64,000 nt of DNA from Breoghania sp963678585 (GCA_963678585.2 CAXXGA010000002.1:2170001-2234000), one strand, 5' to 3'. Counted from the stretch's first letter, positions 15,748 to 25,020 are shown. A program made the numbers and translations. Notes: a model not told the origin generated them from the letters alone.

Positions 15748-17625
15748 TCACGCGTTCATCAGAACATCGAACAGTTCGCGAACCACCGTCATCACCCGCG
15801 CGTTGGAGGTGTAGGCGTTCTGCAACTGGATCAGCCGGGCCAGTTCCTCGTCCATGTTGACGGCAGAGGAGTCGTCCAGCCGGTTCTTGAGATTATTGGT
15901 GACGACCTCCTGGCCTGCACTTGCGCTTTCCAGGTTCGAGGACTTGGCGGACTGGCGCGAAACCATCTCCGAGAGATAGTCGATAACCGTGCCGTTGAAA
16001 GGCGCGGTATCGCTGCCGATACCAGCCTTGCTGTCATAATCGAAGGAGGTCTGGGTGAGCGAATTCAGCATCGCCAGCGCACGCGTCGGATCGCCCGATT
16101 CCGTCAGCGTCCCCGTATCGAAGACCACGAGGCGCGAAATATCGGCCACCAGATCCGGGTTGATCGAGATCCGCCCCGCATAGCCGATTTTCTGGTCCCG
16201 GCCTTCCATCGCCCCGGTGTAAAGCTCGCCCCCCAATCCATCGGTGAAGAAGGGCAAGGCCGACGTGCCTTCATCTGTCAGGCTGGTGGCGGTGAAGGTG
16301 CCGGAGAGCCCGGTGACGGTGGAATTCGTCCCGCCGTCATCCACGAAGCTGAACACCGACCCGGCATCGGAAACGGTGAAGCCGGTGCCGGCAAGGGCGG
16401 TCTGCATCTGCGTTGCGGCAGAGGCGTAGCCACCGGAAAAATCGATGCCGTAGACGGTATCGTTCGGATCGGCCGTCGCATCGTTGCCGAGCGGAAGCTG
16501 GGTCGCGTCATCCACCCGGATGAAGGTGACCGTCTGCTCCTCGCCGGACCCGGCATCCGTGTAGGTGAGCGTGACCTTGTTGCCCTTTTGCAGGTCCGCC
16601 ATGTCGAGGTCCAGCCCCTTCTGCGGCGCCGTCGCGCCCGCATCCGTGCCCTCGACCTCATAGCTCGACAGCGCCAGCGACATCTGGCTGGCAACCTCGT
16701 CGAGCTGATCCTGAACCTCCACCAGGTAATCGTCGCGCATATCGACCAGCGCGCCGAGACGTCCGGAGTTGATGCCCATGTCGGCGATCATGTCGATGGT
16801 GGAGCCACCCGGCGTCACCAGCGTGATCGTACCGGTCTTGCTAAGCGCAGGATCCTCGTTCCACTGCGCCTCTGCGGAAATGGTCGCCCGCCCGTCGAAA
16901 CGCAGTTCGGACGGATAGACATCCAGCAGCGACATTCCGCCGGTCGTGTAAAGCCGCACCGCGCCGTTGGGATCGTCGCGAACGGTTATGTCGATCAGGC
17001 CGGACAGTTCGTCCAGATACCGGTCGCGCTGGTCTTCCAGATCGGCGGTGGACTGGCTTCCCGACTTCTGCGTCACGATCTCCTGATTGATATCGGAGAC
17101 CGCACCGATCAGTTCGTTGACGCGCTGGACCGTGTCGCCGATCTGGTTTTCCGTTTCCTGCCGCATCTGCTGAACGGCGGTGGTCGCGCTGTTCAGCTCG
17201 GTGGCGACCGCCTGCGCGCTCTGCATCACCTGCAGGCGAACGGTGTAATCCTCAGGCGACGTGGTAAGCGCCGACAGATCGGACACGAAATTGGCCATGA
17301 CCTCGCTGAGCGAGCCCGGATCCTCAAGCGAACCGATGAGTTCGTCGACGCGCGCCGAATAGGACGTCATAAGGTCCAGATAGGACATGTCGGCAGCGCT
17401 GGCGCGGTATTGCCGCTGGACATTCTCGTCGATGGAGCGGGTGATCTGATCGGATACGACACCGATGACCTGCCCGTTGCTTCCGTAATCGACCGAAGCC
17501 TGAATGCTCTTCTTGGTGTAACCAACCGTGTCCGCGCTGGCGATATTTGCCGCGGTGAGATCAAGTTGACTCTGGTTGAATTTGAGACCGTAGAGAGCGG
17601 TGTTTAGCGCCGAACTCAGACCCAT
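15748..17625 (-). CDS. flgK: Hook-associated protein FlgK (HAP1)
   Basis: FlgK is the first of the hook-filament junction zones. The 625-residue product starts MGLSSALNTALYGLKFNQSQ with LDLTAANIASADTVGYTKKS, the typical FlgK D0 helix and the N-A-N-T-x-G-Y-type motif shared with rod and hook proteins. It ends in a long helix with SAVNMDEELARLIQLQNAYT. AGGA precedes the ATG by nine bases. A perfect hairpin (17659-17685) separates it from flgE. With flgE interrupted, FlgK has no hook to sit on. Confidence 0.94.
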   Translation of the reverse strand: MGLSSALNTALYGLKFNQSQLDLTAANIASADTVGYTKKSIQASVDYGSNGQVIGVVSDQITRSIDENVQRQYRASAADMSYLDLMTSYSARVDELIGSLEDPGSLSEVMANFVSDLSALTTSPEDYTVRLQVMQSAQAVATELNSATTAVQQMRQETENQIGDTVQRVNELIGAVSDINQEIVTQKSGSQSTADLEDQRDRYLDELSGLIDITVRDDPNGAVRLYTTGGMSLLDVYPSELRFDGRATISAEAQWNEDPALSKTGTITLVTPGGSTIDMIADMGINSGRLGALVDMRDDYLVEVQDQLDEVASQMSLALSSYEVEGTDAGATAPQKGLDLDMADLQKGNKVTLTYTDAGSGEEQTVTFIRVDDATQLPLGNDATADPNDTVYGIDFSGGYASAATQMQTALAGTGFTVSDAGSVFSFVDDGGTNSTVTGLSGTFTATSLTDEGTSALPFFTDGLGGELYTGAMEGRDQKIGYAGRISINPDLVADISRLVVFDTGTLTESGDPTRALAMLNSLTQTSFDYDSKAGIGSDTAPFNGTVIDYLSEMVSRQSAKSSNLESASAGQEVVTNNLKNRLDDSSAVNMDEELARLIQLQNAYTSNARVMTVVRELFDVLMNA

Positions 17626-17658
17626 GGCACGACCATCCTGGCGAAAAGGGTTTCTAAC

Positions 17659-17685
17659 GCCGCCGATCCCTTCTGGATCGGCGGC
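17659..17685 (-). terminator. Hairpin between flgE and flgK
   Basis: Perfect 11-bp stem GCCGCCGATCC / GGATCGGCGGC with a 5-base loop in the 73-bp flgE-flgK gap. There is no T-run on the minus strand, so it is more likely an mRNA processing or stability stem, or a partial attenuator, than a full terminator. Confidence 0.45.
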
Positions 17686-18739
17686 TCACATGCCCGCCTT
17701 AGCGGACCATGTTCAGGGCTTCCTGGAGCATTTCATCACCCGAGGTGACGATGCGGGTGTTCGCCGAATAGGCCTGCTGCGTGATGATCAGCTTGGAGAA
17801 CTCGTCGGCGATATCGGTGTTGGAGGCTTCAAGTGCATTGCCCTTGATGGTGCCGGTGGCGCTGAACAGCGGCTCGCCGGAGTCCGTCGTCTGGGCGAAC
17901 GCACCGCCGTCGAGGCGTTCAAGACGGCTGTCCGCGGCGAACGACGCGATCGGGATTTCATAAAGATCGCGGGTCTGGCCGTTGTTGTAGGAAGCCACGA
18001 TGCGCCCGTTGGAGCTGATCTTCACACCGGCCTGCTCGCCCGACGCATAGCCGTCCTGTGTCAGCGTCTTCACCTTTGCCGAACCGTTGGGATCGGCATA
18101 CTGGGTGAGGCCGTCGGAGCCGAAGGTGAAGAGCACGTTGCCCACATTGTTGCCGTCCACCGTCAGGTTGCTCAGCGTGATGTTGGTGCCGCCCGGGGAT
18201 GTCAGCGCGCCGGAGCCGTCGAATTCGAACTGCCCCGCATGGGCCCAGATCGGATTGGCACCGGTGGCGTCCGCATCGGTGAGATAATACATCTCCCACT
18301 GCGCGTCCTGCGGAACGGACGCATCCGCGTTCTGCGATTTCGCCCAGCGGATCTGCACGTTCACCGGCGAGCCGTTCTCGTCGTAGATGGTGATGGCTTC
18401 ACCTGCCAGCGACGAGCGCAGGAACGCAGTCTCATCCGCGGCGACAATGTCGTTGCCCGGCGTGATCGAACTGTCCAGAAGCTCTGAACCCGCCACCGTC
18501 GCATCGGACTTCGCCGTGATCGGATAAGTCGGAAGGTTGGCGCGATACTCAATTTCGGTCGTCTGACGGGCGGCCAGGAAATCGTTGGAGATCTGAACCA
18601 GCTCCGGAACGGTGCCGGACACGTTGCCCGTCGCCTCGTCGATCGGATTGGCGAACAGATAATAGCCGGCCCCGTTGACCAGATAGCCGTCCTCGTCGAT
18701 CTCGAAATCGCCGCGGCGGGTATAGACATTGGATCCTGA

Positions 18740-19670
18740 GTGTCTGGCCCGAAATGAGTTGAGTGATTTCAGTCGTTTGTGATTCCGTTGTTTTGAAAAG
18801 AACTGACAGGAGGCACAAAATGTGGACTGAAACCACTCGGCGACAATATGAGCGCCGCGGTCCGGGCTATGCAAGTGATCTGAGTGACGAGGAATGGCAG
18901 GTTCTTGCGCCCTATCTGCCGGCACCCAGCGGCCTCGGCCGACCCCGCACGACTTCGCTTCGTGCGGTCGTCAACGCGATCTTCTATCTGGCGCGTGCCG
19001 GTTGTCCGTGGCGCCTGCTGCCCCACGACTTTCCGCCCCGATCCACGGTGCAGCGCTACTTCTACATGTGGCGCGACACAGGGTTATGGGGCTCGATCAA
19101 TCGCCAGCTCGTTGCCGTGGAGCGCCGTGCGCAGGCCCGCAGATCCCACCCCTCGGCAGGCATTATCGACAGTCAGAGCGCCCCGACCACCGAGAGCGGC
19201 GGGCCGCGCGGGCTGGACCCGGCCAAGCGGATCAAGGGCCGCAAACGGCATATCGTCACCGACACGCAAGGCATGCTGCTGGATGTGATGGTGCATCCGG
19301 CCAACATTCAGGACGTCCACGGAGCGGTGCCGTTGCTGCACCGGCTTCGCAAGCGCTTTCCAAAGCTCAGTCACATCTTCGCGGACCGTGTCTATCGCGG
19401 GAAGAAGCTTTTGAAAGACCTGCAAGACTGCGGGCCGTGGAAAATCCAAATCGTCCAGAGACCTGCCGGTGTCAAAGGCTTCCAGCTGCTGCCGCGACGC
19501 TGGGTCGTGGAACGCACCTTCGCATGGCTCTCGCGCGCAAGAAGGCTCTCCAAAGACTTCGAGCGATCCGTCCAGACCGAGCAGACATGGATATATGTCG
19601 CGGGTGTGATCCTGCTCGTCAGGAGACACGCAAGGCATTGAAAACATAAACCCACTTTCGAGTCAGACTC
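18740..19670 (+). mobile_element. IS5-family insertion sequence (IS427-like), 931 bp, in flgE
   Basis: The element has imperfect terminal inverted repeats: the left end GTGTCTGGCCCGAAA matches the complement of the right end, GAGTCTGACTCGAAA, at 12 of 15 positions. It is flanked by a direct TGA (18737-18739 and 19671-19673), a TNA-type 3-bp target duplication as made by IS427-type members of the IS5 family. One intact transposase gene (18820-19641) is encoded on the plus strand, opposite to flgE. Boundaries are fixed by the inverted repeats and by the fact that flgE reads correctly when exactly this segment plus one TGA is removed. Confidence 0.9.
18820..19641 (+). CDS. IS5-family transposase (DDE)
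   Basis: A 273-residue transposase from the ATG at 18820; AGGAGG at 18808-18813 precedes it, so this start is preferred over an upstream frame-open ATG. The N-terminal DUF4096-like domain is seen as DLSDEEWQVLAPYLP and CPWRLLPHDFPP. The catalytic triad is visible as D117 (GIIDSQSA), D189 (FADRVYRG) and E231 (WVVERTFAWL). The frame is intact and in one piece, so the element may still be active. Confidence 0.93.
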   Translation: MWTETTRRQYERRGPGYASDLSDEEWQVLAPYLPAPSGLGRPRTTSLRAVVNAIFYLARAGCPWRLLPHDFPPRSTVQRYFYMWRDTGLWGSINRQLVAVERRAQARRSHPSAGIIDSQSAPTTESGGPRGLDPAKRIKGRKRHIVTDTQGMLLDVMVHPANIQDVHGAVPLLHRLRKRFPKLSHIFADRVYRGKKLLKDLQDCGPWKIQIVQRPAGVKGFQLLPRRWVVERTFAWLSRARRLSKDFERSVQTEQTWIYVAGVILLVRRHARH

Positions 19671-20057
19671 TGAGAAGATCGGACGCCCATCGGCTTCGCC
19701 AATCTTTTCCTGCACCACGAAATAGCCGTCGCCGTTGATGGCCATGTAGGTATCGATATCGGATCGCTGGATATCGCCGGCAATGTCATTGGTCGCGCGC
19801 GAGTTGGAGATCACCGTACCGGCGATCTGCGTCCTCTGATCATTGCCGCCGCTGGCGACCAGATCAGAGAAGCTGGTATCGAGGCGCTTGTAGCCGGTGG
19901 TCTGCGAATTGGCGATGTTGCCGGAGATGTTCTCCAGCGCATAGGACTGAGACCTCAGGCCCGAAATCGCCGCGTTGATGGCGCCATAGATGCCCATCGA
20001 CTTCTCCTCACGAGTGGTCGCTTATCAGCGAGGGACACAAAAACTCCCCCTCCCTGT

Positions 20058-20073
20058 GGCAACCACCGTGCCA
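20058..20073 (-). promoter_or_regulatory. Sigma-54 promoter for flgE
   Basis: On the minus strand TGGCACGGTGGTTGCC matches TGGCACG-N4-TTGC(A/T) at every position but the last. It lies about 60 bp upstream of the flgE ATG. It should drive flgE-flgK-flgL, but the IS now lies within the transcript. Confidence 0.85.
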
Positions 20074-20149
20074 AACTGAAAAAACTGCGCCTGGCTCCAG
20101 CCTTTTCAACGTATTAGTCGTGTTGAGGGGATTTGCAGCCGAAGCCCGA

Positions 20150-20167
20150 CCCGGTAATTTATTGCCG
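20150..20167. promoter_or_regulatory. ftr-like (FlbD-type) dyad C upstream of flgE
   Basis: CCCGGTAATTTATTGCCG: arms CGGTAA / TTGCCG around a 4-base centre, about 80 bp upstream of the flgE -24 element. It matches site E (6198-6215) in layout. Confidence 0.55.
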
Positions 20168-20189
20168 CCCGGGGCAAAGTTTGCCGGGC
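20168..20189. promoter_or_regulatory. ftr-like (FlbD-type) dyad D upstream of flgE
   Basis: Directly beside site C lies a second dyad with GGCAAA / TTTGCC around a single G, extended by CCCGG / CCGGG. The pair sits about 80-115 bp upstream of the sigma-54 promoter, the usual enhancer distance. Confidence 0.55.
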
Positions 20190-20366
20190 AACAGGCAAGA
20201 TTGGCACTGCAAACGGCCCGCTTCCGCTTGGCGAGGACACCTTCGGCATCCTATGCTCTGCCCTCCGTAACGGAACCGGCCGCCGGATTGGACGAAAGCC
20301 CCCTTCTCGCGGGGGCGCTGCGGCGGACGAAGGTTCACCCTCAGCATCGAACAGCAGGACATACGA

Positions 20367-21212
20367 ATGCGTTTTGAAGGCACTGCCGACTACGTCGCGA
20401 CCGAAGACCTCAGGATCGCCGTGAATGCCGCCATCGCCCTTGAGCGTCCCCTTCTGGTCAAGGGCGAGCCCGGCACCGGCAAGACGGTCCTAGCGCAGGA
20501 AGTCGCCGCAGCCCTCGACGCACCGCTGATCGAATGGCACGTGAAGTCCACGACCAAGGCCCAGCAGGGCCTTTACGAATATGACGCCGTCTCCCGCCTG
20601 CGCGACAGCCAGCTCGGCGACGAGCGCGTCCATGACATCGCCAACTACATCAAGCGCGGCAAGCTGTGGGAGGCCTTCGTCTCGGAACGCCGCCCCGTCC
20701 TGCTGATCGACGAGATCGACAAGGCCGACATCGAATTTCCCAACGACCTGCTGCTCGAACTGGACCGGATGGAGTTCCACGTCTACGAGACCGGTGAGAC
20801 CGTCCGCGCCGAGCAGCGCCCGCTGGTGATCATCACCTCCAACAACGAGAAGGACCTGCCCGACGCCTTCCTGCGCCGCTGTTTCTTCCACTACATCAAG
20901 TTTCCCGACGAGGAGACGATGCGCGATATCGTGGAGGTTCATTATCCGGGCCTGAAGAGTATGCTTCTCACCGAGGCGATGAAACTCTTCTACGAGGTTC
21001 GCGAGGTGCCGGGCCTGAAGAAGAAACCGTCCACTTCGGAGCTTCTGGACTGGATCAAGCTGCTGGTGAACGAGGACGTGGATCTGGCCACCTTGAAGGA
21101 ACGCGACAATTCCAAGCTGATCCCGCCGCTGCACGGCGCCCTGCTGAAGAACGAGCAGGACGTGCATCTGTTCGAACGACTGGCCTTCATGGCCCGTCGT
21201 CAGGGGCGCTGA
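20367..21212 (+). CDS. MoxR-family AAA+ ATPase
   Basis: A 281-residue MoxR-type AAA+ ATPase. Walker A is GEPGTGKT (residues 33-40), Walker B LLIDEID (112-118), and the sensor-1 region is LVIITSNNEKDLPDAFLRRC. MoxR proteins act as chaperones that pair with VWA-domain proteins to load cofactors or metals or remodel complexes. The likely partner here is the CoxE-like VWA protein at 25056, 4 kb downstream on the same strand. The substrate is not known. The next gene starts three bases after its stop. Confidence 0.9.
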   Translation: MRFEGTADYVATEDLRIAVNAAIALERPLLVKGEPGTGKTVLAQEVAAALDAPLIEWHVKSTTKAQQGLYEYDAVSRLRDSQLGDERVHDIANYIKRGKLWEAFVSERRPVLLIDEIDKADIEFPNDLLLELDRMEFHVYETGETVRAEQRPLVIITSNNEKDLPDAFLRRCFFHYIKFPDEETMRDIVEVHYPGLKSMLLTEAMKLFYEVREVPGLKKKPSTSELLDWIKLLVNEDVDLATLKERDNSKLIPPLHGALLKNEQDVHLFERLAFMARRQGR

Positions 21213-21215
21213 ACG

Positions 21216-21740
21216 ATGGGGCGTCGCGCGCACTTCCTTCCGGTCCTTCTCTGCCTGGCGCTCGTCGCGCTCGCCGCGGGCCTGGCCCCGGCCCGCGCGG
21301 TGAATGGCTGGAGGGAGGATTTCGGCGCGCTGACGCACTATTCGGGGCTTTCCTGCCCCGACCGTATCGGCGCGCTGGAGCGTTTCGAGGTCGCCGGCAC
21401 CACCGCCACCATGCTGGCGAGCTGCACCTATCGCACGGATGAAATCTATGTCGTGGTGCAGATCTGGGAGCAGAACTATCTGCTGCGCGCCACCCGCGAT
21501 TACCGGGACCGGTTCTCCGAGATCGGATTTGCGCAGGTGACCGGGGCAGGGATTGCGGCGAAGGGACTGACCTTCGTCGTCGGGCGCAGCGGCAACCTTC
21601 AGCGACGCGAGACAATCTGGCCTATCTCGATTGGACAACGCGGGCTTGTCCTCTGGATGAACTACGCCTATCCAACCGACAACAAGGCCGTTGAAGCGGC
21701 CTATAACGACATGGTGGAAACGCTGCGCTTCATGAAATGA
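21216..21740 (+). CDS. Secreted protein of unknown function
   Basis: A 174-residue protein with a clear Sec signal peptide (hydrophobic stretch LPVLLCLALVALAAGLAPA, cleavage after about ARA). The mature part has two cysteines (in LSCPDRI and LASCTYR), which could form a disulfide, and aromatic-rich segments such as EIYVVVQIWEQNYLL. I do not recognise a family. It lies between moxR and the SixA-like phosphatase in what looks like one operon (3-base gap before, 27 after), so it probably acts in the periplasm or outer membrane. Confidence 0.75.
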   Translation: MGRRAHFLPVLLCLALVALAAGLAPARAVNGWREDFGALTHYSGLSCPDRIGALERFEVAGTTATMLASCTYRTDEIYVVVQIWEQNYLLRATRDYRDRFSEIGFAQVTGAGIAAKGLTFVVGRSGNLQRRETIWPISIGQRGLVLWMNYAYPTDNKAVEAAYNDMVETLRFMK

Positions 21741-21767
21741 GGGCGCGCCCCGAGACGGAGACCGGTC

Positions 21768-22322
21768 ATGTCCCGCCTGCTGCTCTTTCGCCACGCAAAG
21801 TCGTCATGGAACGAGACGTCGCTCACCGATTTCGACCGGCCGCTCGCCCAGCGCGGCCTGCGCGCCGCCCCCATGATGGGCCAGTACATGCAGGCCAACG
21901 ATCTGCTGCCCGACCGCATCCTGTGTTCTTCCGCCATGCGCACCCGCGAGACGCTGGCCGCGATTCTGCCTTTCTTCCATCACGACCTGAAGATCGAGCT
22001 GCTGCGCGAAATCTATGACACCCATGATGACGATTACCGTGCGCTGATCGCGGCCCACGGCGGCGATGCGGAAACGCTGATGGTGATCGGCCACAACCCG
22101 TCCATTCACGACACCGCGCTCGTTCTCGTGTCGGACGGCGATCCCGGCGCCATGCAGCGCCTGCGCGAAGGCTTTCCCACCGGGGCGCTTGCCGTGATCG
22201 ATTTCGACGAGCCGACGGCGAGCACGCCGGAACCGGGAAGCGGCCGTCTCGTCGCCTTCATCAAGCCGCGCGAACTGGAAGCCATGCTGGCCGAACACGG
22301 GGTTGCGCTCAGCCAGAATTGA
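21768..22322 (+). CDS. SixA-like histidine phosphatase
   Basis: A 184-residue member of the histidine phosphatase (phosphoglycerate mutase-like) superfamily. The catalytic RHA motif is at residues 8-10 (LLLFRHAKSSW, variant of RHG). The supporting residues are in SAMRTRETL (Arg) and MVIGHNPSIHD (His). SixA of E. coli removes phosphate from the PTS phosphotransferase PtsO; other members act on small molecules, so the substrate here is not certain. It follows the secreted protein by 27 bases. Confidence 0.85.
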   Translation: MSRLLLFRHAKSSWNETSLTDFDRPLAQRGLRAAPMMGQYMQANDLLPDRILCSSAMRTRETLAAILPFFHHDLKIELLREIYDTHDDDYRALIAAHGGDAETLMVIGHNPSIHDTALVLVSDGDPGAMQRLREGFPTGALAVIDFDEPTASTPEPGSGRLVAFIKPRELEAMLAEHGVALSQN

Positions 22323-22445
22323 GGCGGACGGGTAAAAGCGTTTGCGGTGAGGGCCTTGGGTTCCTACATCTTGGATCACGAACTTCCTGCGCCCGACCTG
22401 TTGAACGGACGGCCGCATCCTCCCTGCCCGTGAGCGACAAGGCCC

Positions 22446-23909
22446 TTGATCAGACTGTCCAGCATTACCGATGAGGCTCTGAACACCTTCGACAACCTCG
22501 TGGACGGCGCGCAGGCGCTGACCGTCCCGAGCCTGCGCCTCGGCGTGACCGGCCTGTCGCGCGCAGGCAAGACCGTCTTCATCACCGCGCTCGTTCACAA
22601 CCTGATCCACGGCGGACGCCTGCCACTGTTTGAGGCCGCGGCAAGCGGACGGCTGGCCCGCGCCTTCCTCCAGCCTCAGCCCAACGACGCCGTTCCCCGT
22701 TTCGATTACGAGCGCCATATCGATACGCTTCTGGATGAACGCATCTGGCCGCGCTCCACCCGGCAGGTTTCCGAACTGCGCCTGTCAATCGAGTACGAAT
22801 CCGCCACCTTCCTCAAGACCATGATGGGCCGCGGCAGACTGCATCTCGATATCGTGGACTATCCCGGCGAATGGTTGCTCGACCTGCCGCTGCTCAACAA
22901 GGATTTCCGGACATGGTCGCGCGAGGCGCTGGAGCTTGCCCGCGACCCGGCCCGCAATGCGCTCGCCGCCGACTGGCTCGACGCGCTGGCCGCAACGGAC
23001 CCCACCAAGGAGGCGGACGAGAACGACGCGCGCGATCTGGCCGCCCGCTTCACCGCCTATCTGGCGGCCTGCCGGGCCGATGAGCATGCACTCTCGCTGC
23101 TTCCCCCGGGCCGCTTCCTGATGCCCGGCGACATGGAAGGCTCCCCCGCCCTCACCTTCTGCCCTCTCGATCTGGAAGGCATCAAATCGACGGCACGCAA
23201 AAGCCTCCACGCGATGATGGAGCGGCGCTTCGAGGCCTACAAGAAGCACGTCGTGCGCCCCTTCTTCCGCGACCACTTCGCCCGGCTCGACCGGCAGATC
23301 GTGCTGGTCGATGCACTTGCCGCCCTCAATGCAGGCCCCGCCGCGGTTCAGGATCTGGAGGCCGCCCTTGCGGGCATTCTTCAATGCTTCCGGCCGGGTC
23401 GGAACTCCTGGCTTTCCAGCATTCTGGTGCGCCGCATCGACCGCATTCTCTTTGCCGCCACCAAGGCCGATCACCTCCACCACGCCGATCACGACCGGCT
23501 GGAGGCGATCCTGTCGAAGCTGGTGGAAAAGGCGGCGGAGCGCGCGAAATTCAAGGGCGCCAAGGTCGACGTGGCGGCCATCGCCGCCATCCGCGCGACC
23601 CGCGAGGCGAAGCTGAAGGAAGGCGGCGTCACGCTTCCCGCGATCCTCGGCACGCCGCTTCCCGGCGAAACGCTGGGCGAGGCCACCTATGACGGCGAAA
23701 GCGAGATCGCACTCTTTCCCGGCGATCTGCCCGACGATCCGGCTTCCATTTACGAGACGGGCAACGCACCCGCCGCCGGGCCGGATCTGCGCTTTATCCG
23801 CTTCCGCCCGCCCCGGCTGGAACGCACGGCGGAGGGCGTGACGCTCTCCCTGCCGCATATCCGCCTCGACCGCGCCCTGCAATTTCTCGTTGGAGACAAG
23901 CTCGCATGA
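22446..23909 (+). CDS. ycjX: YcjX-family GTPase-like protein
   Basis: YcjX is a widespread P-loop protein of unknown exact function, induced in enterics by phage-shock or sigma-32 stress and always paired with YcjF. The 487-residue product carries Walker A GLSRAGKT (residues 36-43) in the typical LGVTGLSRAGKTVFITALVH context, and a DIVDYPGEWLLDLPLL switch region. The start is a TTG at 22446, chosen because homologs begin a few residues before a DEA-type helix and no better ATG exists in frame. The stop overlaps the ycjF start by four bases (ATGA). Confidence 0.92.
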   Translation: MIRLSSITDEALNTFDNLVDGAQALTVPSLRLGVTGLSRAGKTVFITALVHNLIHGGRLPLFEAAASGRLARAFLQPQPNDAVPRFDYERHIDTLLDERIWPRSTRQVSELRLSIEYESATFLKTMMGRGRLHLDIVDYPGEWLLDLPLLNKDFRTWSREALELARDPARNALAADWLDALAATDPTKEADENDARDLAARFTAYLAACRADEHALSLLPPGRFLMPGDMEGSPALTFCPLDLEGIKSTARKSLHAMMERRFEAYKKHVVRPFFRDHFARLDRQIVLVDALAALNAGPAAVQDLEAALAGILQCFRPGRNSWLSSILVRRIDRILFAATKADHLHHADHDRLEAILSKLVEKAAERAKFKGAKVDVAAIAAIRATREAKLKEGGVTLPAILGTPLPGETLGEATYDGESEIALFPGDLPDDPASIYETGNAPAAGPDLRFIRFRPPRLERTAEGVTLSLPHIRLDRALQFLVGDKLA

Positions 23910-24988
23910 GTGGAGAACCTCCGCGCCGCGCCCCGCGCGCCTTCCGCATTGACGGCGACCAGATCATCGAGGACGATCGCGCCCCCGACGATGCCACGAC
24001 CGAGGGTGCGACGAGCGAGGCCCCGCGCCCGCGAAAGACCTCCGCGCGCATCATCCCCGAGCCGCTCCCGTCCGACGAGAACCTGCCCGCCCCCCTTCCG
24101 CCGCGCCCCACGCGCCGCTGGGGACGCTGGCTGGCGATCGGGCTCGGCGGCCTGATCTCGCTCGGCATCGGCCTTGCGGTGGACCGGCTGGTGCGCGATC
24201 TCTTCGACCGGTTCGAATGGCTCGGCTGGGCGGGCATCGCCTTCGCCGCCATCGCCGTGCTCGCCGTTCTGGCCCTCGTGATCCGCGAGATCGCAGGCCT
24301 CTCGCGCCTCAGGCAGATCGACCGGCTGCGCGCGCAGTTCCAGTCCGCCGCCGACACCGACGACAGCAAGACGGCGCGCTCCGCCCTCAACGAACTGATG
24401 GGCCTCTATGCCCCGCGGCCCGAGACCGCGCACGGCCGCGCCGCCCTTTCATCGCTCACCAACGAGATCATCGACGGGCGCGATCTCGTGGTCCTCACCG
24501 AGCGCGAATTGCTGAAGCCGCTGGATGCCCGGGCGCGCCATCTGGTCGCCAACGCCTCAAAGCGCGTGTCCGTCATCACAGCCATCAGCCCACGCGCCGT
24601 GGTCGATCTGCTCGTCGTCGCCGTTGAGAACCTGAGGCTGATCCGCGCCCTGTCGCTGCTTTACGGCGGTCGCCCCGGCACGCTCGGCGCATTCCGCCTC
24701 GTGCGCCACGTCCTCGCCCATCTGGCGGTGACCGGCGGCATGGCGGCGGGCGACAGTCTCCTTCAGCAGGTGCTCGGTCAGGGCCTCGCCGCCCGCGTCT
24801 CGGCGCGTCTGGGCGAAGGCGTGATCAACGGGCTCCTGACCGCCCGCATCGGCGCTGCGGCCATCGACGTCTGCCGCCCCTCGCCCTTCATCGGCGAACG
24901 CGGACCCCGCGTTACCGATTTCATATCGGGGCTCAAGAGCGCCGCCGACACGGTGGAGGAACGAGAGACTCCGCCGCCGGCAAAATAG
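23906..24988 (+). CDS. ycjF: YcjF-family membrane protein (TIGR01620)
   Basis: A 360-residue inner-membrane protein. A disordered, charged N-terminus (about residues 1-70, with PRPRKTSARIIPEPLPSDEN) is followed by two membrane spans (about 72-90 and 105-125). A cytoplasmic or periplasmic domain follows with LVVAVENLRLIRALSLLYGG and VRHVLAHLAVTGGMAAGDSL, the DUF697-type core. It is translationally coupled to ycjX by an ATGA overlap. The pair is conserved through proteobacteria; function is only linked to envelope stress. Confidence 0.92.
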   Translation: MSGEPPRRAPRAFRIDGDQIIEDDRAPDDATTEGATSEAPRPRKTSARIIPEPLPSDENLPAPLPPRPTRRWGRWLAIGLGGLISLGIGLAVDRLVRDLFDRFEWLGWAGIAFAAIAVLAVLALVIREIAGLSRLRQIDRLRAQFQSAADTDDSKTARSALNELMGLYAPRPETAHGRAALSSLTNEIIDGRDLVVLTERELLKPLDARARHLVANASKRVSVITAISPRAVVDLLVVAVENLRLIRALSLLYGGRPGTLGAFRLVRHVLAHLAVTGGMAAGDSLLQQVLGQGLAARVSARLGEGVINGLLTARIGAAAIDVCRPSPFIGERGPRVTDFISGLKSAADTVEERETPPPAK

Positions 24989-25020
24989 CTCGGCCGCCGT
25001 ACTTGACCTAACGGACGCTC

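Larger units (their letters stand above)
17699..19997 (-). pseudogene. flgE: Flagellar hook protein FlgE, interrupted by an IS5-family element
   Basis: FlgE forms the flagellar hook. The gene is cut into a 5' part (19671-19997, 109 codons, starting MGIYGAINAAISGLRSQSYA and containing NISGNIANSQTTGYK and INGDGYFVV) and a 3' part (17699-18736, 345 codons, from GSNVYTRRGDFEIDEDGY to AYSANTRIVTSGDEMLQEAL). Deleting the element plus one TGA copy gives GRPIFS-GSNVYTRRGDF in one frame, a normal FlgE of about 454 residues. As printed, translation of the 5' part runs into the IS and stops with an unrelated tail. A good sigma-54 promoter and two ftr-like dyads lie upstream. Unless another flgE exists elsewhere, the strain should make no hook or filament. 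Confidence 0.93.
19998..20366. other. Divergent control region between flgE and moxR
   Basis: These 369 bases hold, on the flgE side, the sigma-54 promoter (20058-20073) and two ftr-like dyads (20150-20189). The moxR side shows no clear promoter; AGGA at 20355-20358 is its ribosome site. No coding frame is convincing. Confidence 0.6.

Noticed and set aside
18740..19670. A composite transposon or genomic island boundary
   Set aside because: There is only one IS copy, with a short target repeat and flgE continuing on both sides; no cargo genes.
20201..20217. TGGCACTGCAAACGGC as a sigma-54 promoter toward moxR
   Set aside because: Spacing is one base too long and MoxR has no link to the flagellar cascade.
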